A stretch of 46,193 nucleotides of DNA from Firmicutes bacterium UBA6806 (GTDB taxonomy: Bacteria; Bacillota; Clostridia; Peptostreptococcales; Acidaminobacteraceae), in contig DKFC01000038.1 of the NCBI GenBank assembly GCA_002452745.1, forward strand, positions 1 through 46,193, in the 5' to 3' direction. The position numbers and the translations under genes were made by a program. The first letter of the stretch is position 1; each line of letters begins with the position of its first letter. The notes under the pieces are model-generated. The model did not search any database. It saw only the letters and a program-made list of their open reading frames with translations, and was not told the origin of the DNA. This document shows positions 15,611 through 24,535 of the stretch, piece after piece.

Positions 15611-17623
15611 TTATACAATTGGAAGCACAAGACAGCTATGATGCTGTTCATCATGATAAATCCTTTGATGCGCAATCATCAGTTCTGTATCTAGAGCAGG
15701 ATTCCTCCCTGTGTTGGTGTTTGCAAACACATATCCAGATGCACCAGAAGTTATCATCAGACGAATCCTATGTCCCTTTTTAAAAGTAACTGCAATTTTA
15801 CTGGTTCGAATACGATACCGATAGATTTCATTGGGCGTCAATGCCTCAGGCCTATCATATCCATTTCTAAATTTGGCTCTCAGCGGATTCTCTGCAACTT
15901 TCATTGACTTTCCCATCTCATCCACATCCGTTACCCTTACAATCCAGTCTGTATCCTTGCAGCTGCTGGCTGCATATAAATCCACCAAAATATCGCCTGC
16001 AATCCTCAAATCCTCATCGAGGACATTTGATGTGAAGGTTATTACATCACTTCTCTTTTCAATTTCTTGATAGTCTCCCGGCGGCGTGGCCTCATTTGAA
16101 GACATGTCAATAATATGCGGCGCAGAATCATCAGGATCATAATCATATGCAGAAAACGCACCTTTTGCGTTCAAATCCGCCTTCAATGATAAAATCATCT
16201 TATCTTTAGTCGGCGGCCATGTCTTTGATTTTTCCCATATTTGTCTGCCCACATCATAGTATTCCACGCCCATTTCAATTTCAATGTTTTTGCCTTTCAG
16301 ATGTCTTTCAAACCATCTGAGATATTCATAATTGACATCATATCTAATGGCGTTTTTTCCCAGGAAAATACCATTGACTTCCCTCGTGCTATTTGCCTTG
16401 TGAAGCCAAGGGCCCAGCAGAATTCTATAGTTTTTAAATTGCCTGTCATTGATTAAATCAATTGCCTCTGTTGTTCCCATACCGTTGTCATCATACCACC
16501 CAGATAGGATGAAGACGGGAATATCACGCATGTGCTTTCGCTTTGACCACCAGTTTTGCTCTGCCCAGAAATCATTATAGACATCCTCTTCACACCAAAT
16601 TCTCCAGAAGGGAACTTCCTTCCCAAGGCCAACTTCAACAATTTTAGCAATTGGCTTTACCTTTAACAGGTCATTCCAGTCCTGTCTCTCCATAAGTTCC
16701 ATTGCGGCTTTTCTCTCTGACATGGCAAACGCCCAAGCCAGCGTTCCAGACATAAGGCAGCCGCCTCTATAGGGCATGTCCACAAAAGCAGATCCAGCTG
16801 TTACAATACTCACCATGGTCTTAAGATATGGGTTTCCAGACACCGCGGCAGCCCACTGAACATAGCCGCTGTAAGAACCGCCAATCATCCCTACAGAACC
16901 ATTGCAAAACTCACTTTCACCAATCCAAGTTAAGGTGTCATCACCATCTTCGCTCTCATGCGCCATAGGAATCCATTCCCCCTCTGATGCCTCTCTCCCC
17001 CTTGTATCTTGTATGACCACACCATATCCAAGCTGGACATAGTGGAGGTAAGTTGAAACCATATTTTCCTTGCCATAAGGCGTTCTACAAAGCACAACCG
17101 GCACTTCTTTTTCCCCAACGGGCAAAAGAACTGTGGTTGATAGTTTTATGCCATCTCTCATTTCGACCATAAAATCGCCAAAGTGCTCAGCGGCATAAAT
17201 TCGCTCAGTCAAATTTTGATAGTTCGAAAGCGGTGTAAAAGCCTCCTCACCCTCTTTGATTAAGAAACTGCACGCCGATCGGTCCACCCTCACAAATCCA
17301 ATGACAATGCCATTTCTCGTCAAAATATCCACTGGATGCATCGTGTTTCTCTGTATCCAAACAGTTCCGTTTCGACTGAATCTTCGGCTATCTTCTGTGC
17401 TAAACAGGGTTTCACCTGCTTTAATTGCAGTCTCAATTGACAGTTGCATCTTATCCCAGTCTGCAATCAAATCTAGTGGATTTAATTGATATCGCTCTTT
17501 GAAAACACACTTTGCCTTTATAGCATCAAGCGTTTCAAACTTCCCAGTGTAGGGATTGAGCATTTCTATAAATTCTTTTTCAATCTTTGCCATCAAAATT
17601 CCTGAATCATAAAAGTTAAACAT
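15611..17623 (-). CDS. CocE/NonD-family (X-Pro dipeptidyl-peptidase-like, S15) hydrolase
   Basis: 670 residues. The catalytic Ser lies in GGSYSGYVQW, the Asp in SGWYDDNGMG and the His in GPWLHKAN, followed by the beta-sandwich C-terminal domain of the family. An N-terminal extension of about 130 residues precedes the alpha/beta-hydrolase part (VVLCRTPYGKENMVS). Members cleave acyl, ester or X-Pro peptide bonds; the substrate is not predictable. No signal peptide, so probably cytoplasmic. The ATG at 17623 has TTGGAGTGAAGC upstream. It is the third gene of an operon with a DUF819 permease (17-base gap) and a dipeptide epimerase, which suggests peptide or peptide-derivative use. Confidence 0.9.
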   Translation of the reverse strand: MFNFYDSGILMAKIEKEFIEMLNPYTGKFETLDAIKAKCVFKERYQLNPLDLIADWDKMQLSIETAIKAGETLFSTEDSRRFSRNGTVWIQRNTMHPVDILTRNGIVIGFVRVDRSACSFLIKEGEEAFTPLSNYQNLTERIYAAEHFGDFMVEMRDGIKLSTTVLLPVGEKEVPVVLCRTPYGKENMVSTYLHYVQLGYGVVIQDTRGREASEGEWIPMAHESEDGDDTLTWIGESEFCNGSVGMIGGSYSGYVQWAAAVSGNPYLKTMVSIVTAGSAFVDMPYRGGCLMSGTLAWAFAMSERKAAMELMERQDWNDLLKVKPIAKIVEVGLGKEVPFWRIWCEEDVYNDFWAEQNWWSKRKHMRDIPVFILSGWYDDNGMGTTEAIDLINDRQFKNYRILLGPWLHKANSTREVNGIFLGKNAIRYDVNYEYLRWFERHLKGKNIEIEMGVEYYDVGRQIWEKSKTWPPTKDKMILSLKADLNAKGAFSAYDYDPDDSAPHIIDMSSNEATPPGDYQEIEKRSDVITFTSNVLDEDLRIAGDILVDLYAASSCKDTDWIVRVTDVDEMGKSMKVAENPLRAKFRNGYDRPEALTPNEIYRYRIRTSKIAVTFKKGHRIRLMITSGASGYVFANTNTGRNPALDTELMIAHQRIYHDEQHHSCLVLPIV

Positions 17624-17640
17624 GCTTCACTCCAATCTGC

Positions 17641-18804
17641 CTACGCGCCTATGAGCATTTTTAAAAAATATGCCAATGGGATGCCCACATAATTTCCAAG
17701 CACACCTCCAATTACCCCCAAGAGGATTCCAATTCCTATGAGTGATTCCCATCCGGACGCCGCGGCCAGTATACCAGCACTTGAACCATCTGCAACCGCT
17801 GCCATAATTGAAAGCAGCACATATTCGTATTTGATTTTGAATAATCGACAGAGCAATATGTGCAGCATCAAAGAACCGAAGATAATGACGCCACAGTAAA
17901 GAGCAATTTCAAGTGTGTTGTTAAAGAATCCCCCGATGTCCACCAAGAAACCGATGACGCAAAGGAAGAACAGTGCCATAAACATTCCCAAGTCCTTATT
18001 TCCATTTATGGAACGAACTTGCTTAAATTGAGCTAGTATTATAGAAAGTGTGGTGATTATTAAAATGCGTGCTGCACTTTGATAGGTTGCTGGAAAGAAG
18101 GTGGATAAACTTGAGGATGCCCACACCAGTAAAAATCCAATTGCAAACAGTATGGAAATTTCGGTGATACTCCACTGCTTGCTTCCTAAAAATCTGTCTT
18201 CATTTGTTTCGTCCAACAGTTCTTGCTCACTAAATTTATATGGCCAATGTCTTTGAAACCACTTCGAGTTTTTTAAAATTTGAGGCAATGCAAAAAACAA
18301 GACCATGGAGGGCAGTCCAACAATATAGTCAGCTGCGTTGGCAAGGGCGAACGCCTCTGGCGATGCATTAAGTCCCAGTCCAATGGCAGTGAGGTTTCCA
18401 CTTCCACCCGTGTACGTTCCAACAAACATCCCTGCTATCTTCCACCCCTCTTCAATGCCAGGTGCAAAGTAGAGCCCCGCTAAAATTGTGACCAAACCAA
18501 CACTTAAAACTGCAAAGGCCATTGCCAGCAGTGGCTGCTTTGACAGTTTCAACAAGCTCTTTAGGTGCACGTCCAACAAAATCATGGCAATTGAAACATA
18601 TACCGCGTATTCCATTACGACGCCATATACAGGTGCTGATCTCGGAACAATTCCAGCATTTGACAAAATCAAGCTCATGACAATGACGATAATCGCCGGA
18701 CCAAATTTGCTGAAAAACTTTAGCTTTTGGCAGTAAAGCGCTGTGGCAACCATCGCCGTCATAACCGCCAGTAAACCCGTGGTACTCGTAATAAATCCTT
18801 CCAT
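17641..18804 (-). CDS. DUF819-family membrane protein (putative permease)
   Basis: 387 hydrophobic residues with about 11 membrane helices; the conserved GTYTGGSGNLTAIGLGL (near residue 130) and ADGSSAGILAAASG fit the DUF819 (YjcL-like) family. The function is not experimentally fixed; its repeated occurrence near peptide-metabolising enzymes suggests transport. The ATG at 18804 has AGGGGGTATAATTAAA. It lies between a dipeptide epimerase gene and a CocE/NonD hydrolase gene, so it may carry the peptide or amino acid substrate they share. Confidence 0.88.
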   Translation of the reverse strand: MEGFITSTTGLLAVMTAMVATALYCQKLKFFSKFGPAIIVIVMSLILSNAGIVPRSAPVYGVVMEYAVYVSIAMILLDVHLKSLLKLSKQPLLAMAFAVLSVGLVTILAGLYFAPGIEEGWKIAGMFVGTYTGGSGNLTAIGLGLNASPEAFALANAADYIVGLPSMVLFFALPQILKNSKWFQRHWPYKFSEQELLDETNEDRFLGSKQWSITEISILFAIGFLLVWASSSLSTFFPATYQSAARILIITTLSIILAQFKQVRSINGNKDLGMFMALFFLCVIGFLVDIGGFFNNTLEIALYCGVIIFGSLMLHILLCRLFKIKYEYVLLSIMAAVADGSSAGILAAASGWESLIGIGILLGVIGGVLGNYVGIPLAYFLKMLIGA

Positions 18805-18857
18805 TTTAATTATACCCCCTAATTTAAACGAATTGAGTGATTTTATATCTTCGTAGT

Positions 18858-19925
18858 TTAAAATCCAACATCCAATCCAAGGCCTACTTTGTCAGGCAGT
18901 GAGGCTCTTCCCCCTTTAAACTCAACACCACCTTCAATCCCCGGGCATTTCTTTATGGCAAACAGCGAATCCAAATCTACCCTTGTGACGTTTTTATTTG
19001 CCATGGCAAAATGCACCCCTGCACTGATTGCCACAGGGCTCTCCAACATGCACCCAATCATACATTCAACCCCAGATGACTCAGCAAGATGATTGATTTT
19101 CATTGCACCATGTATCCCCTTTGATTTCATAAGTTTTATGTTGAGAACATCTACTGCATCTGATTTAAGCAGTTTCATGGCATCTTTTTCGTCGTGAAGG
19201 CTTTCATCTGCCATCAGAGGCACATTGACCTTGTTCCTTATTTTTCTAAGACCATCTACATCCCAATAGGCCACGGGTTGCTCCAATGCGTCCAATCTAT
19301 ATTTTTCCATTTCGTTAATGGCCCAAATAGCCTGTGCAAAATTCCATCCTTGATTGGCGTCCATTCTAATGGTCAGTTCATCCCCACAAGATTCTCTAAT
19401 TGCCTTCATGGCCTTTACATCGTGGAAAACATCAATACCCGCTTTTAATTTCACTTTTGTAAAGCCGGCCTTCATAGCAAGTTGAACGTCCTCAATCATG
19501 TTCTCTATTGTTCCAATAGAAATAGTCTTGTCACTTTCCACCTCTTGGTTTTTACCACCCAGTGCAATATACAGTGGTACATTTAGTGATTTTGAGTAGA
19601 TATCATAAAGTGCAATGTCAATCCCCGCCTTTGCCGATGGATTAAAGGCGATACAGCCATTCATTTTTCTGTGTATCCTTTCAATCTCAAGCGGATTCTC
19701 ACCAATAAGTACCTTTTCAAAATCCCGTATGTTTGACAAGACTGATTCCTTCGTCTCACCAGTTACCGGCCCAAAAGGCGATGCTTCTCCATACCCACAA
19801 AGCCCTTCATCGGTTTCAATCTTGACGATTATGGTTTCCATCGCCTCAATAGAGCCAAATGTTACGACAAGGGGCTTTTTCAAAACCAGTTGGGTCACCT
19901 CTGTTTTTATCCTCGTTATTTTCAT
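18858..19925 (-). CDS. Dipeptide epimerase, enolase superfamily (L-Ala-D/L-Glu epimerase type)
   Basis: 355 residues. Enolase-superfamily barrel with the paired catalytic lysines (FTKVKLKAGID and LNIKLMKSKGI) and acidic metal ligands in MDANQGW, LEQPV and ADESLHDE. The last motifs are those of the Ala-Glu epimerase group that processes murein dipeptides; other dipeptide specificities exist in the group. The ATG at 19925 has AGGAGGGTGC; an in-frame ATG 30 codons upstream overlaps the promoter and is rejected. First gene of the operon, driven by the promoter at 19965-19993. Confidence 0.92.
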   Translation of the reverse strand: MKITRIKTEVTQLVLKKPLVVTFGSIEAMETIIVKIETDEGLCGYGEASPFGPVTGETKESVLSNIRDFEKVLIGENPLEIERIHRKMNGCIAFNPSAKAGIDIALYDIYSKSLNVPLYIALGGKNQEVESDKTISIGTIENMIEDVQLAMKAGFTKVKLKAGIDVFHDVKAMKAIRESCGDELTIRMDANQGWNFAQAIWAINEMEKYRLDALEQPVAYWDVDGLRKIRNKVNVPLMADESLHDEKDAMKLLKSDAVDVLNIKLMKSKGIHGAMKINHLAESSGVECMIGCMLESPVAISAGVHFAMANKNVTRVDLDSLFAIKKCPGIEGGVEFKGGRASLPDKVGLGLDVGF

Positions 19926-19964
19926 GCACCCTCCTAAATAGTCAGATTTTTCTTTCTTGTTTGA

Positions 19965-19993
19965 AGTATAATTTAAGATTTGTGTACTGTCAA
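19965..19993 (-). promoter_or_regulatory. Sigma-A promoter of the epimerase-DUF819-CocE operon
   Basis: On the minus strand TTGACA (19993-19988), a 17-base spacer and TATACT (19970-19965), near consensus. Confidence 0.88.
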
Positions 19994-20233
19994 CACAATT
20001 AATTTCTAGAATCACTCATTTTTTAAATAATATTTAAATTAATTGTACTATAATTATAAAAAAAAGCACATAAAACGCATCCTTTTTGGGAGAGACGTTT
20101 TCATGTACTCTTTGATTTTTGCTTTAGTTTCATTTTTAGGTTTTAAATCAAGATTTAGCTTTCGTTTAAATTCATCTTTTCTTCTGTAGGTTCACACTTC
20201 ACTTTAATTTTCCACCACTTTGTCTGTTCCACG
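19994..20233. other. AT-rich intergenic region, only a weak small ORF
   Basis: Between the epimerase promoter and the GNAT gene end. A plus-strand ORF of 28 codons (20103-20189) has GGGAGAGA 10 bases ahead and a TACTATAAT-like box near 20048. Its product (MYSLIFALVSFLGFK...) is hydrophobic at first and then basic. I do not call it a gene. Confidence 0.2.
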
Positions 20234-20671
20234 CTAGACCTGTCTCATCTTTAAAATTGGGAATGGATTTCCCATATCATCTGAGTCAGTTCGTTTAAAC
20301 ACTTCGAACCCAAATCGTCTGTAGAATTTTACCGCATGGGGATTTTGTTCATTGACATCCACATAGATTGCCTTATGATTATGCACTGCCTCTAGAATTA
20401 GTTTTTTTCCAATTCCGACACCCATACAAAACGGCGAGAGAAACAGCATCTCAATTTTGTCTCGAGTCATTCCAAGAAATCCAATCGGAACCTTGTCCTT
20501 ATAGGCGACGAGCAAGGTGTCAACTTCTTTTATGCCAGTCACAACGGTTGACCTCAAAAAGATGACATCTTCCAGTTTAAGAAAAGTATGCGTTTCTCTC
20601 ACAGAGTCCTCCCAAATGCCGACAAGTGCTCTAATCAGTGCTTCATCTCTGCTTGGATTTTCTATTATCAT
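20234..20671 (-). CDS. GNAT-family N-acetyltransferase
   Basis: 145 residues. The acetyl-CoA loop is CMGVGIGKKLI (about 82-92), with VDVNEQNPHAVKFYRRFGFE as the typical C-terminal part. The ATG at 20671 has GAGGTGGAAG. The acceptor substrate cannot be predicted. It stands alone between two other transcription units. Confidence 0.9.
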   Translation of the reverse strand: MIIENPSRDEALIRALVGIWEDSVRETHTFLKLEDVIFLRSTVVTGIKEVDTLLVAYKDKVPIGFLGMTRDKIEMLFLSPFCMGVGIGKKLILEAVHNHKAIYVDVNEQNPHAVKFYRRFGFEVFKRTDSDDMGNPFPILKMRQV

Positions 20672-20781
20672 CTTCCACCTCTCAGTAAGTCTTCACCATA
20701 AGCCATTATTTTTATCATAAGATGTCGATTTTATCTAATTCTATCATAATAAATTCCCCTGCTACAATATAAAATAAAAGA

Positions 20782-20819
20782 GGCGTTTTGGTACAAAATA
20801 TCATCTGTACCAAAACGCC
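20782..20819 (-). terminator. Terminator of the aldolase/Nramp-like operon
   Basis: A perfect 14-bp stem GGCGTTTTGGTACA / TGTACCAAAACGCC with a 10-base loop; on the minus strand it runs into TCTTTTATTTT. Confidence 0.88.
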
Positions 20820-20843
20820 ATTGAATGGCCTAAATAATTTTGA

Positions 20844-22145
20844 CTAAAGCAAGTGTGAAAAAGAAGCAATCAATTTAGGAATCGTCGTTCTCAAAGCAGA
20901 AATGGTCATAATCACTGCAAAAAGATAGCTCAATGTCATGCAAATCTGAAGTACAAGTGGCTGCTTAAAGCCCTCGTTGACTTCTTTTTTCCATATCATT
21001 CTCACAATAAAGAAACCAGCGACAGGTGTTGCAATGGAAGTCGATACATTTGCAAGGAAAATCAATTGCGTCGGAGAGCCGCCATATAAAAAGCAAATTG
21101 CAGTGGCAACAATCAGACAGATAACGCATCCCCACCTGATGGTTTTGGATTCAAGTCCAACTTCCTTGTCAAATCCAGCACTTAAGAGCACCATACCCCT
21201 TTGCGTGTTCCCAAGCAAAGACGAGAATCCGGCACCTAAAAGCGCAATCCCCATTGTGAGATATGCCATCTTACCAAGAAGTGGAACTAACAGTTCACCC
21301 AATTGTGCAGGTGTTTTGATGCCTATCCCCTGTGGATGAAGCACAATTGCACCAACTAAAATAATCGCACCCGATATTAAAATGACGGTGACAATATGCG
21401 CAACTGCATCTGCCAGCATTGCACCATTGAATAAGTCCTCTTTTTTCCATTTCTTTTCCGCGCCTAAATAAGTCCCGTAAATTCCCGCAGTAACAGCCGC
21501 ATTGGTGCTGATATAAGCCAGCGCCGTGGTCAAACTGCCCTTGGGAAGATCCCAGTTCACCAAACTTGTGGCAATTCCACTCCAGCTTGGCCCACCTGAG
21601 ACCACCAGTGTGGCATAAAAGGCCACAATAATGCCCACGATGCAAACCATAATCGCCTTTTCTATTTTAGAATAGACGCCTTTAGAGAAGTAGCAATAAA
21701 ACAGTATTGCCAGCATAATCAGTGCGCCGAGCTTCCAGTTAATTCCGAAAATGAGGGTCATACCTGCCCCTGTCCCTGAGATATTCCCCAGTGTAAAGAA
21801 CAAACAGGCAATAAACAAAGCTGTTCCAACAAAGCCAGATGCCACACCTCCATAGTAATGTCTAATGGCGTGCAAAATCGGCATGCCTGTTAACATGGAG
21901 ATTCTGTAGGTTGTCAGCATGAAGGTAATCCCCATAAAAGCAATGGGAATTAGAAGCCAGATTAAACTGTATCCATAGTTAGCCCCCAACATGGCTGAAG
22001 TCGTTAGATTCCCTGGCCCAATAACCACTCCTGTCAAAATGATTCCAGGTCCAATTCGCTTCAATATTTCACTAAAAGTCAATTTTTCAACATTATTTGG
22101 ATCAAAAGATGCTTGATTTTTACTCATATCATTTGATTTCACCAT
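20844..22145 (-). CDS. Nramp-like transporter lacking the canonical metal site
   Basis: 433 residues with about 11 membrane helices, related to the Nramp/APC fold. In classical Nramp transporters helix 1 carries DPGN, whose Asp binds Mn2+/Fe2+. Here it reads GVVIGPGNLTTSAMLGANYG, with Gly43 in place of the Asp. The helix-6 MPHN-type motif is also not seen (TNAAVTAGIYGTYLGAEKKW). So metal transport is doubtful and another substrate is possible. The ATG at 22145 has AAAGGGGCGGGTA. It follows a DHDPS-family aldolase by 26 bases in one operon, which suggests uptake of the aldolase's substrate or precursor (inference). Confidence 0.8.
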   Translation of the reverse strand: MVKSNDMSKNQASFDPNNVEKLTFSEILKRIGPGIILTGVVIGPGNLTTSAMLGANYGYSLIWLLIPIAFMGITFMLTTYRISMLTGMPILHAIRHYYGGVASGFVGTALFIACLFFTLGNISGTGAGMTLIFGINWKLGALIMLAILFYCYFSKGVYSKIEKAIMVCIVGIIVAFYATLVVSGGPSWSGIATSLVNWDLPKGSLTTALAYISTNAAVTAGIYGTYLGAEKKWKKEDLFNGAMLADAVAHIVTVILISGAIILVGAIVLHPQGIGIKTPAQLGELLVPLLGKMAYLTMGIALLGAGFSSLLGNTQRGMVLLSAGFDKEVGLESKTIRWGCVICLIVATAICFLYGGSPTQLIFLANVSTSIATPVAGFFIVRMIWKKEVNEGFKQPLVLQICMTLSYLFAVIMTISALRTTIPKLIASFSHLL

Positions 22146-22171
22146 TACCCGCCCCTTTTAGTATCAAATTC

Positions 22172-23146
22172 TCAATCGTTGAATTTATTCATATCCACTT
22201 CTGGTAAATTGCTTTTCTTTAACCCCATAGCAACCCAGTCTTTTTCTTCTTTGCTCAGTGGCAATACAGGCTTGTGCATCAAATCAGAGCTGAAAATTCC
22301 CCTTTGAACCAGTGCTTCCTTTAATCTGGCATGCGCCTCTCCAGATGGTTGTCCACCGCCATAAATTGCTTGAGCAATTGGATAAATTCTATTGGACCAC
22401 TCCTGCGCTTCTTTTAAGGTATGCTTTTCAGGATTTTTGAATACTTCCCATGCTGGGCAGATCAATTCTGGCACACAGCCCGCAAAACCGATTAAAGCGC
22501 CATCCATCCCCGGCATCCAGCTGACACAGAGTGTTTCGTCGTGACAAGTAACCAAAGAAACGTCTGGACATTCTTCACGAAGCAATCGGACGTCGTGCTC
22601 GTAGAGAGAGGTTACACGAGTTCCCATTTTAATACATTTTACATGGTCGATTTCCTTACACATTTTAATCAGCGTTTCCACTGGATAGAAGGCTTTGCTT
22701 GTTGCAGGATACAAGTGAATAATAATGTCTATATCAGCCCCTTCAGCAACATCTTTTACGTATTCGAACGGTGCTTCTTTATGCATACCAAATCTCAGCC
22801 ACATATGTGGGGGCATTAACAAAATACCATCTGCTCCAGCTTCTTTTGCCTCTTTTGCCATCTCAATGCTCTCAGTTGTGTTCTCACAATTAATGCCCGA
22901 GATAATTGTCATGATATCGCCACATTCCTCAGAACAGATTTCCACGACTCTCCTGCGGTCTGCTCTGTTGAGTCCAGTGATTTCTCCAGTATGACCGTTA
23001 CATACAAGTCCTTGGATTCCCTTTTTATAAAATGTCTTAATCCATCTGAGATAAGCACGAAATTCTCTTTCATTTATGGTATAGTCATCATTTAAAGGGA
23101 CTGATACTGCTGGAAAAATGGTTTTAAAATTCTTAACTTTAGACAT
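22172..23146 (-). CDS. Dihydrodipicolinate synthase / N-acetylneuraminate lyase family aldolase
   Basis: 324 residues, a TIM-barrel class I aldolase. Schiff-base lysine K173 in VKCIKMGTR, catalytic Tyr146 in IIHLYPATS, and the carboxylate-binding GHTGEITGL (51-59). Genuine DapA belongs to lysine synthesis. Here the neighbours (LacI regulator, transporter) point to a catabolic 2-keto acid or sugar-acid aldolase; substrate unknown. I prefer the ATG at 23146 (AAGGAGCG 9-11 bases ahead) over a TTG three codons upstream. A LacI-type operator lies 80 bases upstream. Confidence 0.9.
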   Translation of the reverse strand: MSKVKNFKTIFPAVSVPLNDDYTINEREFRAYLRWIKTFYKKGIQGLVCNGHTGEITGLNRADRRRVVEICSEECGDIMTIISGINCENTTESIEMAKEAKEAGADGILLMPPHMWLRFGMHKEAPFEYVKDVAEGADIDIIIHLYPATSKAFYPVETLIKMCKEIDHVKCIKMGTRVTSLYEHDVRLLREECPDVSLVTCHDETLCVSWMPGMDGALIGFAGCVPELICPAWEVFKNPEKHTLKEAQEWSNRIYPIAQAIYGGGQPSGEAHARLKEALVQRGIFSSDLMHKPVLPLSKEEKDWVAMGLKKSNLPEVDMNKFND

Positions 23147-23225
23147 AATGCTCAACGCTCCTTCAATTATAATGTATTTTCACTTTAACTTGTCAGGCTC
23201 TGCGCAGATGCCGACACATAAACTA

Positions 23226-23239
23226 TACAAACGTTTGCA
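23226..23239. promoter_or_regulatory. LacI-type operator of the aldolase operon
   Basis: TGCAAACGTTTGTA on the minus strand, a near-perfect palindrome with the central CG of LacI/CcpA-family sites. It is followed on that strand by TATAGT, a possible -10 box, so binding would block the promoter. Confidence 0.75.
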
Positions 23240-23369
23240 TATCTTTCTTTTTACTTATATCATGAGGAAAATATGATTTCAACTATTCTGGTTACATCTG
23301 CAATTTATTGCATACTTTTTGCTTAAACTTGGATATATAATCCTTTTTATGCATTTTTCAAAGTGTCCC

Positions 23370-23398
23370 TTGTCAAATTAAATCTGCAAGTATATAAT
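23370..23398 (+). promoter_or_regulatory. Sigma-A promoter of the LacI-family gene
   Basis: TTGTCA (23370-23375), a 17-base spacer, TATAAT (23393-23398). The start point would coincide with the operator at 23406. Confidence 0.85.
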
Positions 23399-23405
23399 TC
23401 AGTTA

Positions 23406-23419
23406 TGCAATCGTTTGCA
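23406..23419. promoter_or_regulatory. LacI-type operator at the regulator's own start
   Basis: TGCAATCGTTTGCA, same form as the site at 23226-23239 and 180 bp from it, placed at about +1 to +14 of the lacI-family transcript. Autoregulation and looping between the two sites are plausible. Confidence 0.75.
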
Positions 23420-23436
23420 GAAAGTTGAGGAATTGT

Positions 23437-24432
23437 ATGGCGACTTTAAAAGATGTTGCCCGTTTGGCGTGTGTTGATGTCAGCACGGTCTCACGAGCAC
23501 TAAACAACACTTCTTATGTTCATCCTGACACAAAAGCGCGTATTTTTGCAGCTGTTAAGGAATTGAGCTACCATCCAAACATCCTTGCCAAAGGGCTTAG
23601 GCAAGGCAAGCGTCACACGATAGGTGTGGTTGTTCCCCGACTCCACATGACTGTCTTTGCAGAAGTGGTTCAGGGTATTGAACTTGAGGCAAGAGAGGCT
23701 GGTTATGCAGTCATTATCTGTACCACAGAAGATGACCCTAAAATTGAAAAAGAGTCCTTGGCGAGATTGAGAAATGGTTTTGTAGATGGACTTATTATCG
23801 CAGGAACAGGGCACAACGGCAAATTGATACAGGATATTCACGCCACCGGTCTCTCTGTCACCCAAATTATAAGACAACAGGATAATCGCCTAAACAGCGT
23901 TGTCGTCAATTACGAAACCTGTGGCTATGAAGCAACCAAATATTTGGCTTCAAAGGGCTGTTCTCATATTGGTCTAATCAACGGCAGCATGAAAATAGCG
24001 CCCTATCGAGAACGCTACAATGGCTATATTCGAGCCTTAAACGAGCTAAATTTATCGGAGACAACTGCTATTCCCGAGTCTGTCTATAGCCTGAACAGTT
24101 TGGAATACGGGTACAACTGTGCACTGGAACTCATGTCCAAAAATCCATATCTCGATGCAATACTGGCTGCTGTGGATGTTCAGGGAATTGGTGCCATGCG
24201 TGCCTTAAAAGAAAAAGGCATTCAAGTTCCCAGCCAAATTAAGCTCATTAGCTTAACAGGACATATCATCGGCAGTATGCTTGAAACCACCATGACTTCC
24301 ATGGAGATGCCAGCAAAACAGATGGGACGGCAGGCCGCTCTCATGACCATAAACGAAATTGAATCCACTGATTCTCATATCCCAAGGCATCTGGTTTTTT
24401 CTTCTGCTCTTGTGGAACGTGAAAGTGGTTGA
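23437..24432 (+). CDS. LacI-family transcriptional regulator
   Basis: 331 residues. N-terminal LacI helix-turn-helix and hinge (ATLKDVARLACVDVSTVSRALNN; HPNILAKGLRQGK), then a periplasmic-binding-protein-like effector domain (HTIGVVVPRLHMTVFAEVVQGIE) with LISLTGH near the end. The ATG at 23437 has GAGG 6 bases ahead; the upstream TTG at 23425 is rejected. Divergent from the aldolase/Nramp-like operon, with a matching operator at each end of the intergenic region. It most likely represses that operon and itself, with the operon's substrate or a derivative as inducer. Confidence 0.93.
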   Translation: MATLKDVARLACVDVSTVSRALNNTSYVHPDTKARIFAAVKELSYHPNILAKGLRQGKRHTIGVVVPRLHMTVFAEVVQGIELEAREAGYAVIICTTEDDPKIEKESLARLRNGFVDGLIIAGTGHNGKLIQDIHATGLSVTQIIRQQDNRLNSVVVNYETCGYEATKYLASKGCSHIGLINGSMKIAPYRERYNGYIRALNELNLSETTAIPESVYSLNSLEYGYNCALELMSKNPYLDAILAAVDVQGIGAMRALKEKGIQVPSQIKLISLTGHIIGSMLETTMTSMEMPAKQMGRQAALMTINEIESTDSHIPRHLVFSSALVERESG

Positions 24433-24433
24433 C

Positions 24434-24449
24434 TCAAATTTTATCTGGT
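24434..24449 (+). repeat. 16-bp direct repeat, left copy
   Basis: TCAAATTTTATCTGGT, identical to 25830-25845. It lies right after the LacI-family stop codon. Confidence 0.85.
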
Positions 24450-24535
24450 TCCAAAAATCAGCTCATTCGCTTAATGTACAACTATTTCAAAAATAATTAT
24501 GAAAAATGCTCAATTATGAATTAAATGGAGGTCAT

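Noticed and set aside
21295..21645. Minus-strand frame inside the Nramp-like gene
   Set aside because: Alternative frame of a clear membrane protein gene, Cys/His-rich by chance.
23171..23176. TATAAT-like box just before the aldolase gene as promoter
   Set aside because: It would start transcription inside the RBS, and the matching -35 would need a 19-base spacer; the operator-linked box near 23222 is more likely.
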